Counted from the first letter of the stretch, positions 7,964-17,450 are shown. The stretch: 64,000 bases of DNA from Fidelibacterota bacterium UBA2986 (GCA_002346675.1 DEAI01000006.1:57504-121503); one strand, 5' to 3'. The notes: generated from the sequence alone by a model not told the origin. Translations and numbers: made by a program.

Positions 7964-8791
7964 TTGAGTAGAAATACTGCCATATTTCTTTTAATACTAA
8001 CGGGTATTTTATGGAGCACCGGTGGATTTATCATAAAGGCCATCCCCTGGCCTCCCCTAACTATTGCAGGCCTTAGAAGCGGAATCACATTCGCTCTGGT
8101 ATACTGTTACAGTAGACCCAAGTTTTCTAACTTTGATAAGTACACCTGGGGCGGTGCATTATCTTACGCTTTAATGGTAGTATGTTTTGTAATCGGAAAT
8201 AAATTGACATCAGCAGGGAATGTTATTCTGATTCAGTTTTCAGCTCCAGTATATGTGGCAATTTTTAGCTTTTCATTTTTAGGAGAAAAAGCCACAAAAG
8301 TAGACTGGATCACAATTTTTATCATATTGATTGGGTTAGGGTGTTTTTTTATGGATGAACTTTCCCTATATCAGCTGTGGGGGAATATTTTTGCACTTTT
8401 GTCAGGGATTGGATTTGCGGGGCTAACCCTCTTTATGCGTAAGCAAAAGGATGGCAGGCCTATTGATTTAGTAATTTTGGGTAACTTAATTACATTTTTA
8501 CTTTGCACCCCTTTTTACGTTAAAGCGGTACCATTTGAAATACAACCCTGGCTTTTGATCACCTTTTTAGGTGTGGTTCAGCTAGGATTTGCCTACATAC
8601 TGTATAGCACAGCAATAAAGTATGTATCTGCTCTGGATGCGATCATTTATCCCGTTGTTGAACCAATTTTTAATCCTATTTTTGCTTTTATCTTTTTAGG
8701 AGAATATATGGGTATAAATGCTCTGTTTGGAGGTGCCCTAGTTGTAGCAGGGGTCATAGTCCGTGGGATTGCCCAAAGAACTAACAATTAA
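7964..8791 (+). CDS. EamA/DMT-family membrane transporter
   Basis: 275 residues made of about ten hydrophobic helices in two repeated EamA halves. Typical DMT features are seen: LTGILWSTGGFIIK at the start, a SAPVYVAIFSFSFLGEK motif ending the first half and EPIFNPIFAFIFLGEYMG ending the second. Members export or import metabolites such as amino acids and cofactors; the substrate cannot be told from sequence. The start used is TTG at 7964 with no clear Shine-Dalgarno, so the true start is uncertain by a few codons. It stands alone, divergent from gltX and 142 nt before the P5C dehydrogenase gene. Confidence 0.9.
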   Translation: MSRNTAIFLLILTGILWSTGGFIIKAIPWPPLTIAGLRSGITFALVYCYSRPKFSNFDKYTWGGALSYALMVVCFVIGNKLTSAGNVILIQFSAPVYVAIFSFSFLGEKATKVDWITIFIILIGLGCFFMDELSLYQLWGNIFALLSGIGFAGLTLFMRKQKDGRPIDLVILGNLITFLLCTPFYVKAVPFEIQPWLLITFLGVVQLGFAYILYSTAIKYVSALDAIIYPVVEPIFNPIFAFIFLGEYMGINALFGGALVVAGVIVRGIAQRTNN

Positions 8792-8829
8792 TAGCCAAAT
8801 AGTTAGCAAAATATTACTCTGCTATTAAT
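8787..8829. repeat. 9-bp inverted repeat at the end of the EamA gene
   Basis: Arms ATTAATAGC (8787-8795) and GCTATTAAT (8821-8829) are perfectly complementary with a 25-nt loop and overlap the stop codon. There is no T-run afterwards, so it is not a textbook terminator; it might stabilise the 3' end or be a binding site. Confidence 0.3.
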
Positions 8830-8933
8830 CCTATCATATCTTAATTAGAGTTCTTGTTTTACATCCAATTCAAACTTTAGTTTTTTCGCCGTTTTTAAAT
8901 GTAATTTCTATCAATTAACTGATTATTTATATT

Positions 8934-10568
8934 ATGAATGACACACCCTATAACATCCCAAAACCAGAAAATGAGCAGATAAAAAGCTATGCACCTGGCT
9001 CACCAGAAAAGATTTCACTAAAAGCAAAAATTACTGAGTTAAAATCTATCCACATTGAAATCCCGATCATCATTGGCGGAGAAGAAATAAAAACCGGAAA
9101 CACAGGTGATTGTGTTATCCCCCATAACCATCAACATGTTTTGGGTACTTTTCACAAGGCAGGTGAAAAAGAAATTCAGCTTGCCATAGGCTCTGCCCTA
9201 GAAACGTGGAAGTGGTGGTCCAAAACTCCCCTTGAGAAAAGAGCAAAGATATTTTTAAAAATGGCAGATCTTTTAGCAGATTCATGGAGGGACACAATCA
9301 ATGCTGCTACAATTCTAAATATGAGCAAAAATGCTTTTCAGTCAGAAATTGATGCAGCCTGTGAGCTCATAGATTTTTGGAAATTCAATGCCTGGTTTGC
9401 TCAGGAGTTATATCAGCAGCAACCCATGTACTCGCCAGATGGAATGAAAAATTCCACAGAGCACCGTTCATTGGAAGGATTTATTTTTGCTGTGACACCA
9501 TTCAATTTTACCAGTATCGCCGCCAACCTCCCCTCTGCTCCAGCTCTTATGGGAAATGTAGCTCTCTGGAAGCCAGCATCCAGCACAGTTTACCCCGCAT
9601 ATTTTCTTATGAAATTATTCAAAGAAGCGGGACTTCCGGATGGTGTAATAAACTTTATTCCTGGAGATGGCTCCGTTGTTGGACCCTCCGTTATGAATCA
9701 TCCCGATCTTGCTGGTGTTCATTTTACAGGGTCAACCGCTGTATTTCAAAATATGTGGAAAACTGTTGGTGAAAATATTTCAAAGTATAAATCATATCCC
9801 CGTATTGTGGGAGAAACCGGTGGAAAGGATTTTTGTATTGCACACGAGTCGGCACATATCGACGGTTTGGTTACATCAATGGTAAGAGGTGCTTTTGAAT
9901 TTCAGGGACAAAAATGTTCTGCACTCTCCAGAATCTATATTCCATCAACAATTTGGAGAGAGGTAAAAGAAAAATTTACAGCGGAAGTAAAAACAGTTAA
10001 TATGGGAGACCCTGAGGATTTTACCCATTTTGTAAATGCTGTCATCGATAAATCTGCATTTGATTCCATTACCAGATATATTGACCACGCAAAGCACTCT
10101 GATGAAGCGGAGATTTTAGTGGGAGGAAATTACGATGATTCAGTTGGGTATTTTATTGAGCCAACTGCAATATTAACCACCAATCCTATTTATAAAACCA
10201 TGGAAGAAGAAATATTTGGTCCCGTTCTAACCATTTATGTTTATAACCCAGAAGATTGGGATGAAACATTAAAACTGGTAGATTCCACATCTCCCTATGC
10301 CTTAACAGGTGCTGTTTTTGCTAGCGAACCGAGCGTGATAAATGAAGTAAAACAAAAGTTGTGTCACTCTGCAGGTAATTTTTACATCAATGATAAGCCT
10401 ACAGGTGCGGTAGTTGGCCAGCAGCCATTCGGAGGAAGTAGAGCATCGGGAACCAATGATAAAGCCGGTTCCATTTTTAATTTGATTCGATGGGTCTCCC
10501 AGCGAACCATAAAAGAAACGTTTGAACCACCTTCAGATTACAGATATCCATTTATGGATGAAAAATAG
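8934..10568 (+). CDS. pruA: L-glutamate gamma-semialdehyde (1-pyrroline-5-carboxylate) dehydrogenase
   Basis: 544 residues. Oxidises glutamate-semialdehyde/P5C, from proline or ornithine, to glutamate with NAD. It belongs to the stand-alone P5CDH type seen in mitochondria (ALDH4A1): the N-terminus YNIPKPENEQIKSYAPGSPE, SPFNFT-like TPFNFTSIAANLPSAPALMGN, the GETGGKDF glutamate motif (about residue 290) and catalytic Cys in FQGQKCSALSR (about 328) all align with what I recall of that family. There is no fused proline dehydrogenase domain. It opens the plus-strand cluster with arginine deiminase 36 nt downstream, which suggests it completes arginine/ornithine breakdown to glutamate. Ornithine aminotransferase is not in the window. 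Confidence 0.92.
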   Translation: MNDTPYNIPKPENEQIKSYAPGSPEKISLKAKITELKSIHIEIPIIIGGEEIKTGNTGDCVIPHNHQHVLGTFHKAGEKEIQLAIGSALETWKWWSKTPLEKRAKIFLKMADLLADSWRDTINAATILNMSKNAFQSEIDAACELIDFWKFNAWFAQELYQQQPMYSPDGMKNSTEHRSLEGFIFAVTPFNFTSIAANLPSAPALMGNVALWKPASSTVYPAYFLMKLFKEAGLPDGVINFIPGDGSVVGPSVMNHPDLAGVHFTGSTAVFQNMWKTVGENISKYKSYPRIVGETGGKDFCIAHESAHIDGLVTSMVRGAFEFQGQKCSALSRIYIPSTIWREVKEKFTAEVKTVNMGDPEDFTHFVNAVIDKSAFDSITRYIDHAKHSDEAEILVGGNYDDSVGYFIEPTAILTTNPIYKTMEEEIFGPVLTIYVYNPEDWDETLKLVDSTSPYALTGAVFASEPSVINEVKQKLCHSAGNFYINDKPTGAVVGQQPFGGSRASGTNDKAGSIFNLIRWVSQRTIKETFEPPSDYRYPFMDEK

Positions 10569-10604
10569 GACAAACACTTGAACAATCAAGATCAGATATG
10601 ATAT

Positions 10605-11885
10605 ATGACCATTCGATCTGAAATAAATCCACTGAAAAAAGTTATCGTTCACACTCCTGGAGTTGAGCATCAATACACACTTCCGGAAAATACATTCGAA
10701 TGGACAAAGGATAGAGATGGTAAAATGATTCATAACCCCGATTATTTGTTGTTTGATGATCTTATCTCACCTTCTCTCATGAAAGATGAGCACTCTCAAT
10801 TGGTCTCAATCTTAAAAACATTTACTGGAGATAAAAATACACTGCAATTCTGTGACCTACTTTTGGATGTGCTAAATAATGATGGTGCAAGGTCTGACCT
10901 TTTGGAACAATGTCTAGCGCTAGATAATGAACTATACAAATGTGATCTTTCATTTGATAAACAAATGATCTTGGATTTGGATCCTTTTCAATTTTTAAAT
11001 GTGTTATTATCTGGAAGAATGAACAAAAACGGAGTTCATCATTATCTAAGATGGCCTTTACCCAACCTTATTTTTACAAGAGATATAGCAGTAATGCTTG
11101 GAAATACACTTCTTCTAACCTGGGGAAAGCGGAATGTGAGAAAAAGAGAAATGCTTTTAACCAGTTTTCTAGCTTATAATCAGTCTATTTTTGAACCAAT
11201 AGCTCTGTTTGATTTCCACAAACTATACCCGGACTTATCTATTGAAGGGGGCGATATTATCCTGTTTGATGAGAGCACTCTGTTCATAGGGCTAAGTGAG
11301 CGAAACTCAAAAGAATCAATTGATGGTATTTTACCCTTATGCTATGAAGAGGGCTTTAATCAGATCATTGTAGTAGATTTACCAAAAACCAGAGCTATCA
11401 TGCACTTAGATACAATTTTTAGCCGAATCAGTGAAGAAGATATCTTAGTCTATCCCCCTTTATTTCACCAAAAAGAAATAAAGGGTCAAACCATTTCATT
11501 TTATTACATTGAGAAAAATCAATCAATTTTTGATGTAAATCCGGTTAACCATTCATTAGAAAATTGTTTAAAAGAAATTGGATATAATTTGAACCCGGTC
11601 TATTGCGGAGGGAAAGAACCTATTTCACAGGAACGTGAACAATGGTCAGACGGTGCTAACGCATTTGCACTTGAATCAGGTAAAATCATCAGCTATGCAC
11701 GAAACCAGGAGACTTTGAAGGAACTAGAAAAGTTTGATTATAAATCTATTGATGCCGTAACATATTGCAGGGAAAAGGATCACTGGTTGAACTATGATGG
11801 AAAACTGAATATTACGATTGACAGCGCTGAGCTACCCCGGGGAAGGGGCGGCCCTCGATGCCTCACTATGCCGTTGGACAGATAA
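10605..11885 (+). CDS. arcA: Arginine deiminase
   Basis: 426 residues, close to the 405-420 usual for the family. Hydrolyses arginine to citrulline and ammonium, the first step of the ADI energy pathway. Seen: an IRSEINPLKKVIVHTPG N-terminus, a FTRD segment (guanidinium-binding Asp), the ELSIEGGD-like DLSIEGGDIILFD, MHLDTIFSRI with the catalytic His near residue 267, and the nucleophile in RGGPRCLTMPL (Cys419). All catalytic residues are present. Carbamate kinase begins two bases after its stop, so the two are coupled. The catabolic ornithine carbamoyltransferase usually found between or beside them is absent here. Confidence 0.93.
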   Translation: MTIRSEINPLKKVIVHTPGVEHQYTLPENTFEWTKDRDGKMIHNPDYLLFDDLISPSLMKDEHSQLVSILKTFTGDKNTLQFCDLLLDVLNNDGARSDLLEQCLALDNELYKCDLSFDKQMILDLDPFQFLNVLLSGRMNKNGVHHYLRWPLPNLIFTRDIAVMLGNTLLLTWGKRNVRKREMLLTSFLAYNQSIFEPIALFDFHKLYPDLSIEGGDIILFDESTLFIGLSERNSKESIDGILPLCYEEGFNQIIVVDLPKTRAIMHLDTIFSRISEEDILVYPPLFHQKEIKGQTISFYYIEKNQSIFDVNPVNHSLENCLKEIGYNLNPVYCGGKEPISQEREQWSDGANAFALESGKIISYARNQETLKELEKFDYKSIDAVTYCREKDHWLNYDGKLNITIDSAELPRGRGGPRCLTMPLDR

Positions 11886-11887
11886 TA

Positions 11888-12832
11888 ATGTCAAAAACTG
11901 TATTAATTGGATTAGGTGGGAATGCTCTAGCACCTAAAGAAGAAAAGGGAGATGTTCAGCAACAATTTGCTCGTACAAGAAAAACTCTTTCAGAGGTAAT
12001 GGAATTTGTGCGCCAGGGATACAACATATGCCTTACTCATGGAAATGGGCCACAAGTTGGAGCTGAACTACATCGTATGGATTTAACATATGACGCTATC
12101 CCTCCTCTCCCTCTGGGAGTATGTGTTGCAGGTACACAGGGCACGATAGGATATATGATTCAGCAGTCCTTTCAAAACGCGTTAAGGATTGAAAATATAG
12201 ACCGGGAAGTTGTAACATTAGTTACCCAGGTTAGAGTGGACGAAAGAGATCCTTCAATTACCAACCCAACAAAATATATTGGAAAAAGATATTCAAAAGA
12301 AGAAGCTCATAATTTGAGTGTAAAATTTAATTGGAAAATAAAGGAACAGGAAATAGACTGCTGGAGACGAGTAGTCCCATCTCCCGATCCACTATACATT
12401 TTACATGGGAAATCTATTCGTGCCTTGGTGGAAAGAGGTACCATAGTTCTTGCTGCAGGCGGAGGTGGAATACCCGTTTACAATGATGAGAGGAATTTAT
12501 TGGAAGGTTTAGATGCGGTGATTGATAAAGATTTAACCGCAGCAAAACTGGCTTGGATTGTAAGAGCTCACGAATATTATATTATCACAGACGTTGACAA
12601 GGTTTATTTAAATTATATGCAGAAAAACCAGAAACCTATCCATGAGATGACTGTCTCTGAAACATTAAAATATCAATCTCAAGGTCAATTTCAAAAAGGT
12701 AGTATGTTTCCAAAAATGAGATCTGCCTTATATTTTTTAGAACATGGTGGACAAAAAGCTGTCATTACTAACGTAGCACAACTAAAGGATGCAATTAATG
12801 GCAATGCCGGGACAACAATTATTAATGATTAA
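11888..12832 (+). CDS. arcC: Carbamate kinase
   Basis: 314 residues from the ATG at 11888 (MSKTVLIGLGGNALAP); a longer in-frame start at 11858 would overlap arcA and add residues unlike the family, so I reject it. Transfers phosphate from carbamoyl phosphate to ADP, the ATP-yielding last step of the ADI pathway. Amino-acid-kinase fold seen: GLGGNAL phosphate loop, THGNGPQVG, VCVAGTQGTIGYMIQQ, AAGGGGIPV, VIDKDLTAAKLA and the C-terminal FLEHGGQKAVITN. It follows arcA by two bases and precedes sucC by 14, placing two substrate-level phosphorylation enzymes in one transcript. Confidence 0.95.
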   Translation: MSKTVLIGLGGNALAPKEEKGDVQQQFARTRKTLSEVMEFVRQGYNICLTHGNGPQVGAELHRMDLTYDAIPPLPLGVCVAGTQGTIGYMIQQSFQNALRIENIDREVVTLVTQVRVDERDPSITNPTKYIGKRYSKEEAHNLSVKFNWKIKEQEIDCWRRVVPSPDPLYILHGKSIRALVERGTIVLAAGGGGIPVYNDERNLLEGLDAVIDKDLTAAKLAWIVRAHEYYIITDVDKVYLNYMQKNQKPIHEMTVSETLKYQSQGQFQKGSMFPKMRSALYFLEHGGQKAVITNVAQLKDAINGNAGTTIIND

Positions 12833-12846
12833 TATATAAACCAACA

Positions 12847-14019
12847 ATGAAAATACACGAATATCAAGCAAAAGAATTATTTAGAAATTACAATGTAAAT
12901 ATTCCTAACAGCTATCCAGCATTTTCAGTTCAAGAAGCGTTAGAGGCTTATGATAAATTGGACAGCGAAACAGTTGTAATTAAAGCACAAATCCATGCCG
13001 GAGGAAGAGGCAAAGGAGGTGGTGTTAAACTAGCACATTCAAGAGATGAAGTAGAGTCTATTTCATCTTCTATCTTAGGAATGAATTTAGTTACACACCA
13101 AACTGGATCTGAGGGGAAAAAAGTTCAGCGATTACTTATTGAGTCTGGTGTTAACATCGCTTCTGAGTTCTATGCAGGTATTGTTTTGGACCGTGTAAAA
13201 AGACAATTTGTTTTTATGGTTTCCACAGAAGGAGGTGTGGAAATAGAGAAAGTGGCTACAGAAACTCCCGAAAAAATTATCAAAGAATGGATTAATCCAG
13301 ATACCGGCTTAACTCTAGAACAAGCAATTTCTCTGGGGAAATCTCTGGAATTAACCGATGAACAAATTCATTTTTCTACAGAAATTTTTATCGCGCTTTG
13401 GAATGTTTTTTATGAAATGGATTGTTCTCTTTTGGAGATCAATCCTCTCGTGGTTACTCAAGAGAATGAGGTGATGGCTTTGGATGCAAAAATGAATTTT
13501 GATTCCAATGCACTATTTTTCCACCCAGAACTTGAAAATTTGAGAGATGAAAGCGAAGAACATCCTGCTGAGCTAGAGGCATCCAAATACAAATTAAATT
13601 ATATAAAGTTAGATGGTAATGTTGGATGTATGGTAAACGGCGCTGGGCTTGCAATGGCCACGATGGATATAATCAAACTACATGGCGGTGAACCTGCAAA
13701 TTTTCTTGATGTGGGCGGTGTAGCAAATCCTGAAACAGTTTCAAATGGATTTAAGATCACACTATCAGATACAAATGTAAGATCAATTTTAATCAATATA
13801 TTTGGTGGAATTGTACGCTGTGATCGAGTAGCCCAGGGAGTGATTGAGGCAATGAAAACTGTCAAGGTAGATTTGCCGGTAATTGTCCGGCTAGAGGGAA
13901 CCAATGCCAAAAAAGCTGGAGAGTTATTAAATAATTCTCCATTAGATTTTATAGTTGCCACCAGTCTCAGTGATGCAGCTGAGAAAGCAGTATCCGCTGC
14001 TATAGGAGGTTCAAAATGA
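12847..14019 (+). CDS. sucC: Succinyl-CoA synthetase, beta subunit (ADP-forming)
   Basis: 390 residues. With SucD converts succinyl-CoA to succinate with ATP or GTP formation in the TCA cycle. The N-terminal ATP-grasp domain begins MKIHEYQAKELFRNYNV and has VVIKAQIHAGGRGKGGGVKLA; the C-terminal ligase-CoA domain has NGAGLAMATMDIIKLHGGEPANFLDVGG and IFGGIVRCD. Length is normal (E. coli 388). Its TGA stop overlaps the ATG of sucD (ATGA, 14016-14019), consistent with equimolar synthesis of the two subunits. Confidence 0.97.
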   Translation: MKIHEYQAKELFRNYNVNIPNSYPAFSVQEALEAYDKLDSETVVIKAQIHAGGRGKGGGVKLAHSRDEVESISSSILGMNLVTHQTGSEGKKVQRLLIESGVNIASEFYAGIVLDRVKRQFVFMVSTEGGVEIEKVATETPEKIIKEWINPDTGLTLEQAISLGKSLELTDEQIHFSTEIFIALWNVFYEMDCSLLEINPLVVTQENEVMALDAKMNFDSNALFFHPELENLRDESEEHPAELEASKYKLNYIKLDGNVGCMVNGAGLAMATMDIIKLHGGEPANFLDVGGVANPETVSNGFKITLSDTNVRSILINIFGGIVRCDRVAQGVIEAMKTVKVDLPVIVRLEGTNAKKAGELLNNSPLDFIVATSLSDAAEKAVSAAIGGSK

Positions 14020-14891
14020 GCGTTCTAGTAGGAGATAACACTCGTTTGATCATTCAAGGTATTACAGGAAAAGAGGGCTCATTTCACGGAGAGCAGATAA
14101 AGGATTATGGCACAAATTTAGTGGGCGGAGTCACCCCTGGAAAAGGAGGACAAACTGCATTAGGTGTGCCGGTATTTAATTCAGTTAAGGATGCCAGATC
14201 TCAAACGGGAGCAAATACATCTGTTATTTTTGTGCCTCCCCGATTTGCAGGAAAAGCAATCATTGAATCTGCAGAATCAGGGATTGATTTAATTATTTGC
14301 ATTACAGAAGGTTTACCAACTATGGATATGGTAAAGGTCAATAATGTCCTTAAGAATCTCCCCGCTCGCCTTATCGGGCCCAATTGTCCCGGAATCATCT
14401 CCCCGGGGAAGGCCAAGATCGGTATTATGCCAGGGTTTATACATGAACAAGGCGAGATCGGAGTTATCTCGCGGTCTGGAACTCTCACTTACGAAGCGGT
14501 ACATCAACTGGTAGCAGTTGGATTAGGTCAGTCCACTTCTGTGGGTATTGGAGGCGACCCAATCATCGGAACCACCTTTATTGATATGCTTGAATTGTTT
14601 GCCAAAGATGGAGGAACCAGCGGAGTGGTTCTAATCGGTGAAATTGGAGGATCAGCTGAAGAAGAAGCCGCACAATGGGTCATTGATAATAAATTCACAA
14701 AACCCATTACAGCTTTTATAGCTGGGCAGACTGCACCTCCAGGAAGACGGATGGGGCATGCAGGAGCTATTATTTCCGGCGGCCAAGGGACCGCTGATGA
14801 TAAAATAAAGGCTTTAAAGTTAGCTGGTATTCATGTAGCAGACAGTCCAGCAGAAATTGGTATAACAATGGAAAGAGCACTACACTCATAA
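14016..14891 (+). CDS. sucD: Succinyl-CoA synthetase, alpha subunit
   Basis: 291 residues, standard length. CoA-binding N-terminal domain (LIIQGITGKEGSFH, VGGVTPGKGGQT) and the ligase half with PNCPGIISPGKAKIGIMPG and the active-site phosphohistidine in the GRRMGHAGAIISGG segment near residue 246. It forms the catalytic complex with SucC encoded four bases overlapping upstream. The ndk gene follows after 21 nt with its own ribosome-binding site. Confidence 0.97.
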   Translation: MSVLVGDNTRLIIQGITGKEGSFHGEQIKDYGTNLVGGVTPGKGGQTALGVPVFNSVKDARSQTGANTSVIFVPPRFAGKAIIESAESGIDLIICITEGLPTMDMVKVNNVLKNLPARLIGPNCPGIISPGKAKIGIMPGFIHEQGEIGVISRSGTLTYEAVHQLVAVGLGQSTSVGIGGDPIIGTTFIDMLELFAKDGGTSGVVLIGEIGGSAEEEAAQWVIDNKFTKPITAFIAGQTAPPGRRMGHAGAIISGGQGTADDKIKALKLAGIHVADSPAEIGITMERALHS

Positions 14892-14912
14892 TTGTAATTG
14901 GAGAAAATAAAA

Positions 14913-15335
14913 TTGAAAACAAGAACTTTAGCCATCATTAAACCCGATGCAGTTGCATCTGGTCATACAGGAAAAATAATCAGTAGAATTACCAATGAAG
15001 GTTTTTCGATTTTAGGTTCAAAACAAATTAAAATGAATCTTTCGCAGGCAGAGGGATTTTATGATATACACCGAGGAAAACCATTTTTTGAGGAATTGAC
15101 ACAATTTATGAGTTCAGGTTCTTGCATTGTTCTCGCTCTTGAAAAAGAGAATGCTGTGAAGGAATGGAGGAATGTCATTGGGGCAACTAACCCTGATGAG
15201 GCAGACGAAGGTACCATCCGAAAGCTTTATGCAAAAGATCTAGGACAAAATGCTGTGCATGGCTCAGACTCTGCTGAGAATGGGCAAAAAGAAATTGCTT
15301 ATTTTTTTGCAGAATTTGAATTAATCTTAAATTGA
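14913..15335 (+). CDS. ndk: Nucleoside diphosphate kinase
   Basis: 140 residues from the TTG at 14913 (MKTRTLAIIKPDAV), chosen because GGAGA at 14900-14904 is correctly spaced and the length equals the family norm; a TTG at 14898 would add five residues and remove that site. Exchanges phosphate between nucleoside tri- and diphosphates through a phosphohistidine. The catalytic His lies in NAVHGSDSAENGQKEIAYFF near residue 116. Co-transcription with sucCD makes sense: succinyl-CoA synthetase makes one NTP and Ndk redistributes it. Confidence 0.95.
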   Translation: MKTRTLAIIKPDAVASGHTGKIISRITNEGFSILGSKQIKMNLSQAEGFYDIHRGKPFFEELTQFMSSGSCIVLALEKENAVKEWRNVIGATNPDEADEGTIRKLYAKDLGQNAVHGSDSAENGQKEIAYFFAEFELILN

Positions 15336-15387
15336 TTCATCCATTATTTTATCTTAGTTTATCAAAGTAATTAAAAAGTTTGGTCCA

Positions 15388-16137
15388 ATGCGGATGATAA
15401 AATATTTTTTATTTTCAATTTATCTGGTTGTCTATTTAAGCGGCTGTGAAAAAACAAAGCCAAGTGGTTACATCGGAGAATCTATAACACTAACAGCAAA
15501 AAATCTGGATAATATTAAATCCTTAAAATATAAATGGACTATCTCTGAGAAACCAGAAAATAGCAAAATCAAATTAGATAGTGTAATTATATCAGAAGAT
15601 GAATCATCTTTATCGTTTGTTCCTGATTTTGTAGGCCACTATAGTCTCAGAGTGTCACTATCCTGGTATGGAGAGGTCATTTCAATACAATCATTCTCAC
15701 TAGAAATCGCCGAAAATGTAAAAAATGAGGTTAAATTAATAAAAACGGAACCATCGCCTACATCACCTCCATCATCTAGCTGGAAAGAAGATGATAAATC
15801 ATGGTTGGAAGATTCAATTAAAAAACCGATCTTTAATAAAACTATTGAACCATCCTCCTCTTTTTTTAACCCTCCAAAGGACTCAAGTTTTTATACCATT
15901 CAGGTCGCCGCAAAAAAGGACGAAGAGAGTGCAGATATATTTATGAAAGAAATGCATGGAAACGGATTCGATGCGTATATTCAAAGATATTATAAAAAGA
16001 AATCCAATGAATTGTGGTATAGGATCAGAGTTGGGGCTTTCAATTCTAAAGATTCCGCAGTTGTGGTTGCAGGAGAAATTCAAAAAACCATGCAGTTGCA
16101 ACCTTGGATTGATTATGTAAGAAAAACCAAGGAGTAA
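15388..16137 (+). CDS. SPOR-domain lipoprotein
   Basis: 249 residues. A lipoprotein signal (hydrophobic run ending YLSGC, Cys20) precedes a beta-rich, immunoglobulin/PKD-like region of about residues 30-115 (ESITLTAKNLDN, LKYKWTISEKPENS, FVPDFVGHYSLRVSLSW), a Pro/Ser-rich linker, and a C-terminal SPOR domain (about 168-245; FYTIQVAAKKDEESADIFMKEM, YRIRVGAFNSKDSA). SPOR domains bind denuded peptidoglycan glycan strands at the division site. Likely a periplasmic, lipid-anchored cell-wall protein. The membrane protein that follows starts six bases after its stop, so they are co-expressed. Confidence 0.82.
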   Translation: MRMIKYFLFSIYLVVYLSGCEKTKPSGYIGESITLTAKNLDNIKSLKYKWTISEKPENSKIKLDSVIISEDESSLSFVPDFVGHYSLRVSLSWYGEVISIQSFSLEIAENVKNEVKLIKTEPSPTSPPSSSWKEDDKSWLEDSIKKPIFNKTIEPSSSFFNPPKDSSFYTIQVAAKKDEESADIFMKEMHGNGFDAYIQRYYKKKSNELWYRIRVGAFNSKDSAVVVAGEIQKTMQLQPWIDYVRKTKE

Positions 16138-16142
16138 ATACA

Positions 16143-17390
16143 ATGGGACCTATGAAGTTATATTTTGATATCCGAGATATCATTAGAGCACCCCGTTTAG
16201 CCCTCAGTGGTAAAAAAATAATGATTATGCTAAGCGGAACTCTGGTTGGATATTTAATCTACTGGGTTTTCACAGCAGTTTCTTTTTCCCTTAGTGGAGT
16301 TTCAATTAATGAGATGTGGAATGAATATGGGCTCTATCCCTGTTTAGCAGGATCTGTTGATTCCCCTCCCTGGTATGCTTCTACTGTTTTCTATTTGGGA
16401 ACAGCGTTGTTATTTATATCTTTATCATTAGCATGCACCGCGGTTTCAAGAGTTACAATTAAGCAGCTAAAGGGTGATGAATTCTTTTCATCTTCGGATT
16501 CTGCAAAATATGTAAAAAACCACTGGACAGCTGTGGTTATGGCTCCTATTTCTATCGCACTAATCATCACAGTTTTTATGTTATTCGCAGGAATTTTTGC
16601 TATTTTTGGAAAGATACCTTATGTGGGGGAATTTCTATTTGCCGTTCCATATCTATTTTACTTTTTTGGATCTTTATTCACTGTTTACACTGGAATCGTA
16701 TTATTTACCTCATTGGTATATACTCCGGCGATTGTTGCAGCCGGTGAAGAAGACACCATGGGAGCTGTATTTCAATCATATTCAATAACATGGTCTCAGC
16801 CCTGGAGAGTTTTATTGTATCATGGGGTGCTCATTTCATTTATGGTTTTGAGCTTGCATATTTTTAGATGGTTTATGAAAGCTTCCTTTTCTCTTATTAA
16901 CGGTGTATTTGGATGTGACTGGTTAATGGGAGATAAATTAAATAGAATTGTAGCCTATGCCTATGAGGGCGTATTCCCTACATTTATTAATACACTCTGT
17001 GGGAGTATATGTTGTACCTTTAAATGCATACAAAGTTTCTGCTCCACATGCCTCACATATATCCCATTTGATAGCGGTGGTGATTTAACGGGGACAGAGA
17101 CAGTATCTGCTTTATTACTCAGTGTTTTTCTATTTATAATCATTTTATCAGTTTTATCATATGGTCTATCTATCCTCAGTGTTGGAGAAACATTAATGTA
17201 TGTAATTTTTAAGAAAAAATCTGACAATGATAATCTTGTTGAAAGAAAGGATGAAGATGAGCTAGATGAAGAAACGGACCTTGATCTATCCGATGATGAC
17301 GAGAGCTCAACTGATGACCCTGCAAATCAAATAAAAAATGATGCCAGTGATCAAGACTTAGGTTCTTCTGCTGAAGAATCTTCTGAATAA
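16143..17390 (+). CDS. Multi-pass membrane protein of unknown function with acidic C-terminal tail
   Basis: 415 residues with roughly six hydrophobic segments (about 27-47, 78-100, 128-155, 163-195, 225-245, 320-350) and a long loop with several Cys near residue 285-305 (CGSICCTFKCIQSFCSTC, an unusual cysteine cluster). The last 55 residues are almost all Asp, Glu, Ser and Lys (DEDELDEETDLDLSDDDESSTDD), predicted disordered and cytoplasmic. I do not recognise a family. It directly follows the SPOR lipoprotein and precedes the lipid-synthesis locus, so an envelope role is possible. An ATG nine bases later is an alternative start. Confidence 0.7.
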   Translation: MGPMKLYFDIRDIIRAPRLALSGKKIMIMLSGTLVGYLIYWVFTAVSFSLSGVSINEMWNEYGLYPCLAGSVDSPPWYASTVFYLGTALLFISLSLACTAVSRVTIKQLKGDEFFSSSDSAKYVKNHWTAVVMAPISIALIITVFMLFAGIFAIFGKIPYVGEFLFAVPYLFYFFGSLFTVYTGIVLFTSLVYTPAIVAAGEEDTMGAVFQSYSITWSQPWRVLLYHGVLISFMVLSLHIFRWFMKASFSLINGVFGCDWLMGDKLNRIVAYAYEGVFPTFINTLCGSICCTFKCIQSFCSTCLTYIPFDSGGDLTGTETVSALLLSVFLFIIILSVLSYGLSILSVGETLMYVIFKKKSDNDNLVERKDEDELDEETDLDLSDDDESSTDDPANQIKNDASDQDLGSSAEESSE

Positions 17391-17450
17391 GGAAATTTCA
17401 ATCTATCTAATTTTTAAATTTAAAAACTTTATTAGAGTACTATTCAGACA

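Noticed and set aside
11858..11887. Longer N-terminus for carbamate kinase overlapping arcA
   Set aside because: The extra residues are the arcA 3' end read in another frame and do not resemble the family; the ATG at 11888 gives the standard MSKTVLIGLGGNAL start.
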